47,937 nt of DNA from a virus. Under the pieces are notes generated by a model. The model made no database searches. It was not told the DNA's origin and saw only the letters and a list, made by a program, of their open reading frames with translations. A program made the translations under genes and the position numbers. Below are positions 32,989-39,106 of the stretch, piece by piece. Every line of letters starts with the position of its first letter. Position 1 is the first letter of the stretch. The stretch covers positions 1 through 47,937 of the IMG/VR virus record IMGVR_UViG_3300042691_013717; one strand, written 5' to 3'.

Positions 32989-33006
32989 AGTCCAATGGAT
33001 TGGACT
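32989..33006. promoter_or_regulatory. Inverted repeat AGTCCAAT-GG-ATTGGACT
   Basis: An 18-base inverted repeat spanning the stop region of one gene and the leader of the next - strand gene. On the - strand it reads CTAGTCCAAT..., the same ten bases as the element at 33233. It is part of a small family of GTCCAA/TTGGAC elements in this operon. Confidence 0.65.
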
Positions 33007-33220
33007 AGCTGTTAACTCGGACCCACTGCCTGATGATAGACACTAACACCTTATCGGACGGCGTTAAGTCTCCGAAGATATCGGGCATTGAGGCGCGGGT
33101 GATGAGGTTTTCGATAGCATCCTTCAGGTCGGACAGTTCTATCCTGACGGTGCCATAAAATGTGACCATGCCGTTGTAGGTCATGGCTTCGAGCTGTTCT
33201 AGTATCTCTTTATCTGTCAT
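33005..33220 (-). CDS. Small helical hypothetical protein
   Basis: 71 residues from ATG 33220, with GGAAAG five bases upstream; TTG at 33238 lies inside the palindrome and is less likely. It begins MTDKEILEQLEAMTYNGMVT and ends with a helical part LTPSDKVLVSIIRQWVRVNS. No family recognised. Confidence 0.55.
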   Translation of the reverse strand: MTDKEILEQLEAMTYNGMVTFYGTVRIELSDLKDAIENLITRASMPDIFGDLTPSDKVLVSIIRQWVRVNS

Positions 33221-33232
33221 GTTTTTCTTTCC

Positions 33233-33248
33233 GTCCAACGTATTGGAC
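33233..33248. promoter_or_regulatory. Inverted repeat GTCCAA-CGTA-TTGGAC
   Basis: Third element of the GTCCAA/TTGGAC family, placed right upstream of the RBS of the 71-residue gene. It shares CTAGTCCAAT on the - strand with the 32989 copy. A regulator-binding or mRNA hairpin site. Confidence 0.65.
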
Positions 33249-33374
33249 TAGGCCTTAAAGCTGAGGTACACTACTGCGCCGAACAGGGCGGACCAGTAGG
33301 ACCAGAGGCGGCAGGATGGCCCGCAGCTCGTCTTTCATTGCCTCGATTTCTGCCTTTGTGTATTTGTGTTTCAT
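33248..33374 (-). pseudogene. Frameshifted paralogue B of the 39-residue membrane protein
   Basis: AAGGAG precedes ATG 33374. The zero frame gives 39 residues (MKHKYTKAEIEAMKDELRAI..., stop at 33255), but its end is not membrane-like. A +1 shift near CTGCCGCCTCTGG restores RLWSYWSALFGAVVYLSFKA, which matches paralogue A at 32606-32725, ending at 33248. This is either a broken copy, a base-call error or a programmed shift; sequence alone cannot decide. Confidence 0.55.
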
Positions 33375-33419
33375 GGTGCTCCTTAATTGTTGGTTAGGGG
33401 GGGTTAAAATGCGCCCCGG

Positions 33420-33435
33420 ACGGGCTTGCGCCCGT
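33420..33435. other. Hairpin ACGGGC-TTGC-GCCCGT
   Basis: A six-base-pair GC-rich stem with a four-base loop in the 95-base gap after the zinc-binding gene. No good T-run follows on the - strand, so it may be an mRNA-stabilising or attenuating hairpin and not a full terminator. Confidence 0.5.
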
Positions 33436-33469
33436 TTCGTCCCCCGCCGGGGACTCATCGGCGGGTCGG

Positions 33470-33745
33470 TTACTTGGCGCGACCGTCGACGATGTCGATA
33501 GTCATTTCGTGTTCTTTCGCAATGCGCTCGGCATTGGCACGCATCACTTCATCGAAACAGGTGCCGCAGCAGCCCTTAGTTGCTACAGGGTTGTTTCCCC
33601 GCATGAAGGACACCGCGACCGTGCGGCGGTAGTCCATGATGTCGCTGCAAATGGGGCAGAATATCGTCGACCCCGCGATGTGTTTGAGGAGCTGTTTGTT
33701 CAGCTCTTTCGCCAACGGCGTGAGGATGGCTGATTGTGCGCTCAT
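33470..33745 (-). CDS. Small zinc-binding protein (CPIC...CCGTC)
   Basis: 91 residues; GGGAG before ATG. Helical N-terminus (LTPLAKELNKQLLKHIAGST), then FCPICSDIMDYRRTVAVSF and ATKGCCGTCFDEVMRANAER. The two Cys pairs form a likely zinc ribbon. Phage proteins of this type may bind nucleic acid or a host protein. It is flanked by hairpins on both sides, so its mRNA level may be tuned. Confidence 0.65.
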   Translation of the reverse strand: MSAQSAILTPLAKELNKQLLKHIAGSTIFCPICSDIMDYRRTVAVSFMRGNNPVATKGCCGTCFDEVMRANAERIAKEHEMTIDIVDGRAK

Positions 33746-33779
33746 GTTGTCTCCCTAGGTTTGGTTTCGGCTTCGGTGA

Positions 33780-33823
33780 GGGTAGGCGTGCGCCTACCCG
33801 AATAGCGGGGATATTTCTATCCC
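33780..33823. other. Two hairpins between the Gp88-like and zinc-binding genes
   Basis: GGGTAGGC-GTGC-GCCTACCC (33780-33799) has an eight-base-pair perfect stem. GGGATA-TTTC-TATCCC (33808-33823) abuts the stop codon of the Gp88-like gene. Neither has a T-run on the - strand, so they resemble intercistronic processing or stability hairpins. Confidence 0.6.
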
Positions 33824-34552
33824 TTACGCGATAACCACGAACGGGTTACCGAAAGACTTCTTGAATGAACCCTTAACTCGCAACCCGACAACGGAACCTG
33901 GCGCGTCAGTAAACCGGGCGTCCGATTGGTCGCCGTCGATAACAGGGTAGCCGTTCCATTCTTTTGGTAGCGGGTGGCCCTTGCGGACCGCGAAAACAAC
34001 CGCGACAGAACCGCCACGCGAGAGCCAATCAAGCGACACGCGCAAGGATTCCGGGCGCTCACTGTGACTATACGTCAAGTGATAGCCGTCGACCTGAAAT
34101 GGCGCGATCTTTGTGTAGTCGTACACGGCCACTTCTGACCCGTACTTGGCCGCGCAGTAACGCGAGACCCATGCGCCTACGCCGCGCAAGTCCTGAGACC
34201 CGTTAGGCCGGATTGCCGGGCGCAACCCTTTTCGACGGGCGCGACGCACATGGGCGTCAATCTCCTTGCCCAATTGGGCATAGAATGCCTCACGTTCCTG
34301 CAAATACATGAACGTCCGGTTCAACCGGGCGCGCATGGCGTTCGGCATGTGCATGCGCCCGGCGTGAGCGCCCAGGCAGATGTTGGCGCACGCCCCGGCG
34401 TTAGGGCAGAGGTTTGCGCCACCGTACGGTACTGATTCGGTCGCGGGGCTCATGTAGAGTACGGCTTCCCACGCGCCGGAAGTGGCGCGGGTTTTGTCGA
34501 TCTTTGCTGACCCGTAGGTCAGCAGCTTACTGAATGATTTGGTGTACTGCAT
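33824..34552 (-). CDS. Gp88-domain-like phage protein
   Basis: 242 residues; AGGAGAAGAAAAATG gives the start. The N-terminal part has SAKIDKTRATSGAWEAVLYMSPA, then GGANLCPNAGACANICLGAHAGRM, a Cys motif (C-x5-C-x3-C) characteristic of phage Gp88-domain proteins, followed by LRPAIRPNGSQDL. I recognise the family from these motifs; its function is unknown, although the Cys cluster suggests metal binding. It is the first clear gene of the leftward operon, downstream of the iteron region. Confidence 0.75.
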   Translation of the reverse strand: MQYTKSFSKLLTYGSAKIDKTRATSGAWEAVLYMSPATESVPYGGANLCPNAGACANICLGAHAGRMHMPNAMRARLNRTFMYLQEREAFYAQLGKEIDAHVRRARRKGLRPAIRPNGSQDLRGVGAWVSRYCAAKYGSEVAVYDYTKIAPFQVDGYHLTYSHSERPESLRVSLDWLSRGGSVAVVFAVRKGHPLPKEWNGYPVIDGDQSDARFTDAPGSVVGLRVKGSFKKSFGNPFVVIA

Positions 34553-34653
34553 TTTTCTTCTCCTGTTTTAGCTATTGTGGTATCAAAAACCACATAGCAA
34601 CCCACTAGCACACATGGCGCTTGTAGATTGCTGATAGTTTCTGAAATGTGATA

Positions 34654-34676
34654 GGCGCATAGCATAGCCATGCGCC
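34654..34676. other. Hairpin GGCGCAT-N9-ATGCGCC
   Basis: A seven-base-pair perfect stem; the loop contains GC-ATA-GC that can extend the pairing. It lies in the 5' region of the leftward operon and may act as a leader structure or a protein site. Confidence 0.55.
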
Positions 34677-34752
34677 TACATAGATTCGGCTCTTCTACTA
34701 TCTCGCTACTTAAATTCTTCGCGTTTACTCTGACATACAACATCGTTTCAGC

Positions 34753-34863
34753 TCTGGCGTACTGTTATTTCGATTCTGGCGTACTGTGGATTCACCGTGT
34801 AGGTTACTGTTATTTCCGCACTGATTTACTATCGATTCCGCACTGGCGTACTAATGAGAGGCC
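34753..34863. repeat. Array of five 22-bp iterons with TACT(G/A)T core
   Basis: Core TACTGT/TACTAT/TACTAA starts at 34760, 34782, 34805, 34827 and 34849, steps of 22, 23, 22 and 22 bases. TCTGGCGTACTGT is exact at 34753 and 34775; TACTGTTATTTC is exact at 34760 and 34805; TTCCGCACTG is exact at 34814 and 34836; CTGGCGTACT recurs at 34843. Two helical turns per repeat place all cores on one DNA face, as in initiator or regulator iterons. Confidence 0.8.
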
Positions 34864-35136
34864 ATATGTCAGCGCCCATGTCTCGCATACTCGCTTGCTA
34901 TCACTTTCGCGCTGTTGTGGGCTTACTTGAACTACGCGACACCCCATGTATCACCGTGTTATTGCTCTTACACTCGCGTATGCGCTATACCTCAAGTATC
35001 GATTTACACTTTAAACGTATCATGTATCACTACATTACACGCCGTCACTATGTTACTTAAAACGCGTGACCGCTAGCTACGATATCCATGTAAAGCGTTC
35101 ATGCGCATGGAATGTTACTTTCGCGTAGGTTCTTTC

Positions 35137-35406
35137 CTATTGGATACTTTGGTGCTGGTGGATTAGGACGGGCTTAAACGCTTTCAACTCTAGGTTTACT
35201 GCGCGTTCAGTGTACGTTCCCCTGGCACTTTCTTGCTCTCGCTTGAAACACGTTATAGTCGAATTTCCCCAGTAGGTCGACACCGTCCCGGTGTGGGACT
35301 CAGTATCGCATCCTTCTTCCATTGGGTTCCCGACCATCGTTACCGATGCGCCGGGACCTACCAGTGTCGTTTTGGCGTGCTGTCGTCCGGTTGTCTCTCC
35401 GGACAA
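35137..35406 (-). CDS. Doubtful 89-residue protein
   Basis: An open frame from TTG 35406 without an RBS. The sequence HAKTTLVGPGASVTMVGNPM, then HTGTVSTYWGNSTITCFKRE and ESARGTYTERAVNLELKAF looks protein-like (beta-rich, balanced). If real, it is the only gene of the control region and the first of the leftward operon. The competing + strand frame looks less protein-like. Low confidence. Confidence 0.35.
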   Translation of the reverse strand: MSGETTGRQHAKTTLVGPGASVTMVGNPMEEGCDTESHTGTVSTYWGNSTITCFKREQESARGTYTERAVNLELKAFKPVLIHQHQSIQ

Positions 35407-35602
35407 TTCGCGGTGATCGACTTACGTTTATTGGCCCCGAAGGGCGGCAGCGATCACTACGTCAACTAGTCTATCTAGCGATTGACAGAACATGCAACTA
35501 TCCATTGTCGTTTGTTTTCAATAGTTTGCGGATGGTTAATGGATTTTAATGTTGAGGTTTTCTGAATGGGTTTTAATGGGAGAGGCGGCGCGGGAGTATA
35601 GG

Positions 35603-35637
35603 TAACGCGCATGCGCGTATGCGCGTAGAATGGATGT
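35603..35637 (+). promoter_or_regulatory. Possible leaderless promoter of terS with alternating Pu-Py tract
   Basis: TAGAAT (35626-35631) ends six bases before the ATG at 35638; the -35 region is poor. Bases 35605-35627 alternate purine and pyrimidine without a break and include the palindrome ACGCGCATGCGCGT and the tandem repeat ATGCGCGT-ATGCGCGT, sequences able to adopt left-handed DNA under negative supercoiling. Confidence 0.5.
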
Positions 35638-36240
35638 ATGGCACAAGTGAGAGTACATGCGGACGGCAAGCGGTTGAAAGTAAATGAGATATTGGCGCGG
35701 CTCACCCCAAAACAGAGGAAATTTGCTGAGGGCCTGGTGTATGGGGGCTTGAGTAAGGCTGAAGCGTATAGGCAGGCGTACGCGTGGAACGGCGTAAGCC
35801 AAAAGAGCATGCAAGTCGCAGCGGTCAGGACGGCGAAGAAGTCTAGCGTTGATCTTGCGGTAAAGGCTATGGAAGAGGAGAGAACCGCGCGATGGTGGGA
35901 AAACAAGCGCAAGCTGCAAACGTTCGTTATGGACGGGTTGACGAAAACGGCAACCGAAACAGAATCAGACATAACCCGGCTGAAAGCGTTAGAGTTAGTC
36001 GGCCGTACCAGATACGCTTCTGTGTTCGAAGAGCCACAGGCCAATGAGTCAAACGCTGCTCTATCTGGCGCCATGGTGGATACCCTGCAAGCCAAACTCC
36101 AGTGTTTACTTGGGTTTACTTCGCCTACAATAGGCGAGCCACAAACCGATGGTCCAATTTTGGACACCACTTGTGACCCTGTACCGTCAGACGATACCAC
36201 GCCTACCGACACCCCCACCGGGGGCGGGGAGGGGGAGTAG
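35638..36240 (+). CDS. Terminase small subunit-like DNA-binding protein
   Basis: 200 residues, ATG six bases after a -10-like TAGAAT with no RBS. It has ARLTPKQRKFAEGLVYGGLS and KAEAYRQAYAWNG, the helix-turn-helix pattern of Terminase_2-type small subunits, then LKALELVGRTRYASVFE. The C-terminal 45 residues are Thr/Pro/Asp/Gly-rich and disordered. Small terminases bind packaging sites and recruit the large subunit. It lies about 7 kb from terL, an unusual separation. The 3' part contains a GTCCAA-TT-TTGGAC element. Confidence 0.7.
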   Translation: MAQVRVHADGKRLKVNEILARLTPKQRKFAEGLVYGGLSKAEAYRQAYAWNGVSQKSMQVAAVRTAKKSSVDLAVKAMEEERTARWWENKRKLQTFVMDGLTKTATETESDITRLKALELVGRTRYASVFEEPQANESNAALSGAMVDTLQAKLQCLLGFTSPTIGEPQTDGPILDTTCDPVPSDDTTPTDTPTGGGEGE

Positions 36241-36509
36241 GCCGGGTGCGCTGTGCTGTGCTATGCATAGCATTCCACTCATTCCATCCCCTCCAAAAAA
36301 AACACCCCCTACCCCTTCTCTCCACCACCCTTCCACCCAACGGGACCCTGAACACAGGACACCACCCCCTTCACTTCCGGGTCCCTTGCACACACGGCAC
36401 ATTCTTGCAATATGCTCCCGACAGCAAGCGGTCCCCTCGTCCGCTCCCCCTTTTTCTATCCACACACTACCCTCTTGCACACAGCGCCACATCTCTGTAT
36501 ACTGTGTCC
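36241..36509 (+). promoter_or_regulatory. Pyrimidine-rich leader with duplicated TTGCACACA promoter elements
   Basis: No gene is seen. The + strand from about 36290 to 36350 is nearly free of G (C, A and T tracts). A 12-base palindrome GCTATGCATAGC starts about 36258, and GGGACCC/GGGTCCC form an inverted pair around 36340-36388. CTTGCACACA occurs near 36386 and 36474. The second is part of a good promoter: TTGCAC (36475-36480), 17 bases, TATACT (36498-36503), then six bases to ATG 36510. The first copy lacks a good -10 and may be an operator or relic. Confidence 0.6.
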
Positions 36510-36983
36510 ATGAATAAAAGGACAGAGCTATGGGATGAACCAGCGGCTGCGCGTATCATCGGCCTGTTCAGCGCCGTAGAAGGTCGCAATATCTACACCC
36601 ACTGGCAGATCGGACTCCCTCCATTCCTCATGTTCGGCAGGTACGGGGCCATATTCTCACTCAAGGTCAGCGCCAGAGAAATTGGCTACCTTGAGGTGCT
36701 AATCAGTTCCATGAACGCCCAAGGCTTGCCAAAGGAACTCACATGGAGCCTAGCCTTTACCGTCAGCCTGGAAGACTCTATGCGCCTGAGCGCCCTATTC
36801 TCTATCAAGGGGCCTGAGGACCAAGCCCTTCGGTTGGTGGGGTATCGACATAAAGACAATGGGAACCGTCACCTGAGTGGGTCCTGGGCTGGAGGCACGG
36901 TGAGGGTCACAGAGAAGGAATTCCAGCACCTATCTCTTTTGATCGGCGCTGTAAACGAACACGGCCTGCCGAAAGGAATCTAA
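36510..36983 (+). CDS. Two-unit member of the E-H motif microprotein array
   Basis: 157 residues, leaderless start. It contains two similar units of about 75 residues. Each starts with a short strand-like segment (ARIIGLFSAVEG; MRLSALFSIKG) and ends with a helix: AREIGYLEVLISSMNAQGLP (55-74) and TEKEFQHLSLLIGAVNEHGLP (134-154, read as T-E-K-E-F-Q-H plus LSLLIGAVNEHGLP). The same end motif occurs in the following tiny genes, so this is a fused double unit and the first of the array. No known family recognised; function unknown. Confidence 0.65.
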   Translation: MNKRTELWDEPAAARIIGLFSAVEGRNIYTHWQIGLPPFLMFGRYGAIFSLKVSAREIGYLEVLISSMNAQGLPKELTWSLAFTVSLEDSMRLSALFSIKGPEDQALRLVGYRHKDNGNRHLSGSWAGGTVRVTEKEFQHLSLLIGAVNEHGLPKGI

Positions 36984-36984
36984 C

Positions 36985-37254
36985 ATGCCCGAAGAAATCA
37001 GAGCGGCGCTACGGAGCATTCCAGACTCCATCACCCTGTCACACCTCTTCTGTCAGATGCCGAAGGAAGAAGGATTCTCGGAAGGCAGGTACACAAAAGA
37101 CAAGCTGATGGCATACGCAAGCGAGAAGTACGCCTGGATCGACAGCGCCTACATGGGCCTACACGACGCCACCACCCCAGAAGCGCAACACGCTGCCAAG
37201 CTGATCCACGCCATGAACAAAGAAGGCATGCCGGAGGAACTGAAGCATGCCTAG
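36985..37254 (+). CDS. E-H motif microprotein 2
   Basis: 89 residues, one base after the first array gene. Contains SITLSHLFCQMPKE, then DSAYMGLHDATTPEAQHAAK and LIHAMNKEGMPEELKHA. The ending T-x-E-A-Q-H-x4-L-I-x-A-M-N-x-x-G-M-P-E-E-L is the clearest single copy of the array motif. Its own start MPEEIRAAL resembles the motif's end, as if units had been split from a longer tandem protein. Confidence 0.65.
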   Translation: MPEEIRAALRSIPDSITLSHLFCQMPKEEGFSEGRYTKDKLMAYASEKYAWIDSAYMGLHDATTPEAQHAAKLIHAMNKEGMPEELKHA

Positions 37255-37277
37255 CGCCAAGGTGTTCAGCAAGGCAG

Positions 37278-37463
37278 ATGATCCACTACAACGCAATCCA
37301 TCTGTCCATATTCTACGGGGTTGACGTCTGCCCTTGCCTGGGCAGCGGCTGGAGAAGGTTTCAGAAGATCAAACACGAAGAGCATCGATACCTCTACATG
37401 TTGATCGGCGCTCTCAATAGAGACTGCGCCAGAGGAAGATTGCCGAAGGAGCTAAGCCATTGA
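37278..37463 (+). CDS. E-H motif microprotein 3
   Basis: 61 residues; AAGG three bases before ATG. Strand-like start MIHYNAIHLSIFYGVDVCPC, a basic turn SGWRRFQKIK, then EEHRYLYMLIGALNRDCARG and LPKELSH. The ending matches the array motif with a small insertion. It ends in a TTGA overlap with the next gene. Confidence 0.6.
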   Translation: MIHYNAIHLSIFYGVDVCPCLGSGWRRFQKIKHEEHRYLYMLIGALNRDCARGRLPKELSH

Positions 37464-37657
37464 TTGACCAGAACTTAATCAACATCCGGTACTTCTTCTC
37501 CCACCCCAAGACGTACTTCAAGAGAACCGCAGCGATGATGCTGGCCGACAGGATTATCCCAGGTATGCATGAGGTGATGAACGGAGAGTTCGTGGGAGAC
37601 GGAGAGACGGAACACGCCTACCGAATCTTCCTGGCGCTGGAGAGAGAGCATGATTGA
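37460..37657 (+). CDS. E-H motif microprotein 4 (TTG start)
   Basis: 65 residues, TTG in a four-base TTGA overlap, with AAGGAG eight bases before. NLINIRYFFSHPKTYFKRTA, then DGETEHAYRIFLALEREHD. The motif is present but the C-terminal G-(L/M)-P part is lost. Coupled to its neighbours by overlap. Confidence 0.6.
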   Translation: MIDQNLINIRYFFSHPKTYFKRTAAMMLADRIIPGMHEVMNGEFVGDGETEHAYRIFLALEREHD

Positions 37658-37937
37658 GCCGCTAGACCGCGCCACCAATTCTCACCTCGTAAGGCTTATG
37701 GCCGTGGAGGACATCGAGCTACTGGACGACGTTCTAATAGCAGCAGACGAATACATCATCCGTCTCTATGGCGCTGGAGAGAAGGAGCATGGGACCGGGT
37801 TCAACCCTGACGCAACCTCCCTTCCACCCTGGCTGGATCTCTCTTGGGACGCAATCGAGCTGACCCGTGGGGAACACTGGTACATATTCAACGTCTTCAA
37901 ACACTGGCGCTACACAGAGAACAACAATGGAGCATGA
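37650..37937 (+). CDS. E-H motif microprotein 5
   Basis: 95 residues with GGAGAGAGAGC before the ATG. A longer N-terminal part (RATNSHLVRLMAVEDIELLD, Pro/Trp-rich middle PPWLDLSWDAIEL) precedes TRGEHWYIFNVFKHWRYTE. The E-H pair is kept, while the helix is more aromatic. Overlaps the previous gene by eight bases and the next by eleven. Confidence 0.6.
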   Translation: MIEPLDRATNSHLVRLMAVEDIELLDDVLIAADEYIIRLYGAGEKEHGTGFNPDATSLPPWLDLSWDAIELTRGEHWYIFNVFKHWRYTENNNGA

Positions 37938-38124
37938 GATCTACGACCCTGTGGAGGCTGGAAAGATCAACAGGCTCTACTACAGTGGTCAGAACTGGTA
38001 TGACCGCCACTGCCATGTGTCCCTGGAACACCTGCGCCCCGGTTTTATCAGAATCACAACCAGGGAGCGGGAACACATCTACGCTCTATTCAGAGCCATA
38101 AACAGGCATGGAGTTGAACTGTAG
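37927..38124 (+). CDS. E-H motif microprotein 6
   Basis: 65 residues from ATG 37927; the frame is open upstream. EAGKINRLYYSGQNWYDRHC leads to EHLRPGFIRITTREREHIYA and LFRAINRHGVEL, a near-perfect match to the array ending (E-R-E-H-x4-L-F-R-A-I-N-R-H-G). The RBS is weak, so translation may be coupled to the upstream gene. Confidence 0.6.
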   Translation: MEHEIYDPVEAGKINRLYYSGQNWYDRHCHVSLEHLRPGFIRITTREREHIYALFRAINRHGVEL

Positions 38125-38386
38125 CGCCACATCGAACACAGAAGTATACTACAATGAATCAGGAGACACCGTGACCCACATCTTCGGCGGTAGATTTGTG
38201 AAATGGACATCTGGATTGATCTGGGGGATCGATAAAGACCAGATAAGACTGAACTCATTCGGCGCTTGGGCCTTAGCTACCCACTACCCCTATGTCAACT
38301 TCGTCATTCAATACAACCACAGAGAACGACAGCACTTCATGAGGATCTTTAATCTCTGCGCGGTCAAGATAGAAGAGCGCCGTTGA
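38108..38386 (+). CDS. E-H motif microprotein 7
   Basis: 92 residues. SNTEVYYNESGDTVTHIFGG and a beta-rich centre (FVKWTSGLIWGIDKDQIRLN) lead to YNHRERQHFMRIFNLCAVKI. The motif is kept as R-E-R-Q-H. It has the longest strand-rich N-terminal domain of the single-unit copies. Confidence 0.6.
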   Translation: MELNCSATSNTEVYYNESGDTVTHIFGGRFVKWTSGLIWGIDKDQIRLNSFGAWALATHYPYVNFVIQYNHRERQHFMRIFNLCAVKIEERR

Positions 38387-38420
38387 CATCGCGTTATGCA
38401 GCAAGGAAAGGAGACCGCGA

Positions 38421-38612
38421 TTGAAATACTCCGGCGCTATCGTAAAGACCGCTACCCGCCTAATGTGGGGGCCTGAATCCGAAGCCAATACCTTCTACAT
38501 GGACTCCGCTGGGATGTTCGATTCCTTCAATGAGGCCCCCATGTACGGAGACGAATGGACCCACGCAGCAAAGATCATGACTACCGAGGAGGCGTGGTTT
38601 GGGTACGAGTAG
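38421..38612 (+). CDS. E-H motif microprotein 8 (TTG start)
   Basis: 63 residues; AAGGAG seven bases before TTG 38421. SGAIVKTATRLMWGPESEAN, then MYGDEWTHAAKIMTTEEAWF. The ending E-W-T-H-A-A-K-I-M aligns with A-Q-H-A-A-K-L-I of copy 2, though the rest has diverged. Confidence 0.55.
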   Translation: MKYSGAIVKTATRLMWGPESEANTFYMDSAGMFDSFNEAPMYGDEWTHAAKIMTTEEAWFGYE

Positions 38613-38892
38613 GACAAGACAATCCAGAAGGCACCTATTTGATCCAGCGCCGGAAAAGGTTGTGGCGCTGAAGCTCACAGCCTACTTCTGTCCCCAACCA
38701 TCCGACATGCTGCTTATCCACGGCACTTGGCACGGGTGCCACAGGATCTGGGCTAAAGGAATGCGGCACTCAGATCACTTCACCCTGCACGGGCCGAACC
38801 GGGATCACCTGGGTGTTGTGTGCCGGGACAAAGAAGGCGAGTACGCGAAGACGGTACTGGAGGCGCTTGCGAGGGAATATGCCTGTATTTAG
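38599..38892 (+). CDS. E-H motif microprotein 9 (TTG start)
   Basis: 97 residues; GGAGG six bases before TTG 38599, overlapping the previous gene by 14 bases. It carries VVALKLTAYFCPQPSDMLLI, then a His/Gly-rich part and DKEGEYAKTVLEALAREYAC. The His is replaced by Tyr (E-G-E-Y), as in the first copy. More diverged. Confidence 0.55.
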   Translation: MGTSRTRQSRRHLFDPAPEKVVALKLTAYFCPQPSDMLLIHGTWHGCHRIWAKGMRHSDHFTLHGPNRDHLGVVCRDKEGEYAKTVLEALAREYACI

Positions 38893-39106
38893 AGGGAAAG
38901 AGTTTGAAGAGATAAGGTCGTGGATCTTTGAGAGCGGGGAGGATCTGTTTGTCGGCCATAGCGATGAACTTGAAGAGTACTTCATCACGACGGACTATTC
39001 TCTAGACATCTACACCAACACCACCGCAGTCGAAGCCGAGCATGCCATAAGAGTGCTAGGATGTATATCAGGCGCTTTCAAAACACAAGGAGAATCAAAC
39101 ACTTGA
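38879..39106 (+). CDS. E-H motif microprotein 10
   Basis: 75 residues from ATG 38879, GAGGG before. FRGKEFEEIRSWIFESGEDL, strands VGHSDELEEYFITTDYSLDI, then TTAVEAEHAIRVLGCISGAF. The motif E-A-E-H-A-I-R-V-L is kept. It ends in a TTGA overlap with thyX, so the array and thyX share one transcript. Confidence 0.6.
   Translation: MPVFRGKEFEEIRSWIFESGEDLFVGHSDELEEYFITTDYSLDIYTNTTAVEAEHAIRVLGCISGAFKTQGESNT

Larger units (their letters stand above)
34553..35637. other. Mostly gene-free control region between divergent blocks
   Basis: Except for one doubtful - strand frame (35137-35406), this 1085-base stretch has no convincing gene and many stops in all frames. It has an iteron array (34753-34863), more degenerate TACT-containing repeats on both sides (about 34690-35050), hairpin GGCGCAT-N9-ATGCGCC (34654-34676), inverted repeat GTGGT-ATCAAAA-ACCAC near the Gp88-like start, hairpin GTCCGG-N8-CCGGAC (35386-35405) and an alternating purine-pyrimidine tract (35605-35627). 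It is a likely site of early promoters or replication initiation. Confidence 0.6.

Noticed and set aside
34519-34743. 74-residue - strand open frame overlapping the Gp88-like start
   Set aside because: Covers a hairpin and the RBS of the Gp88-like gene; its end runs into that gene in another frame.
34753-34863. CRISPR array
   Set aside because: The 22-bp units are continuous repeats without unique spacers, and no cas genes are near.
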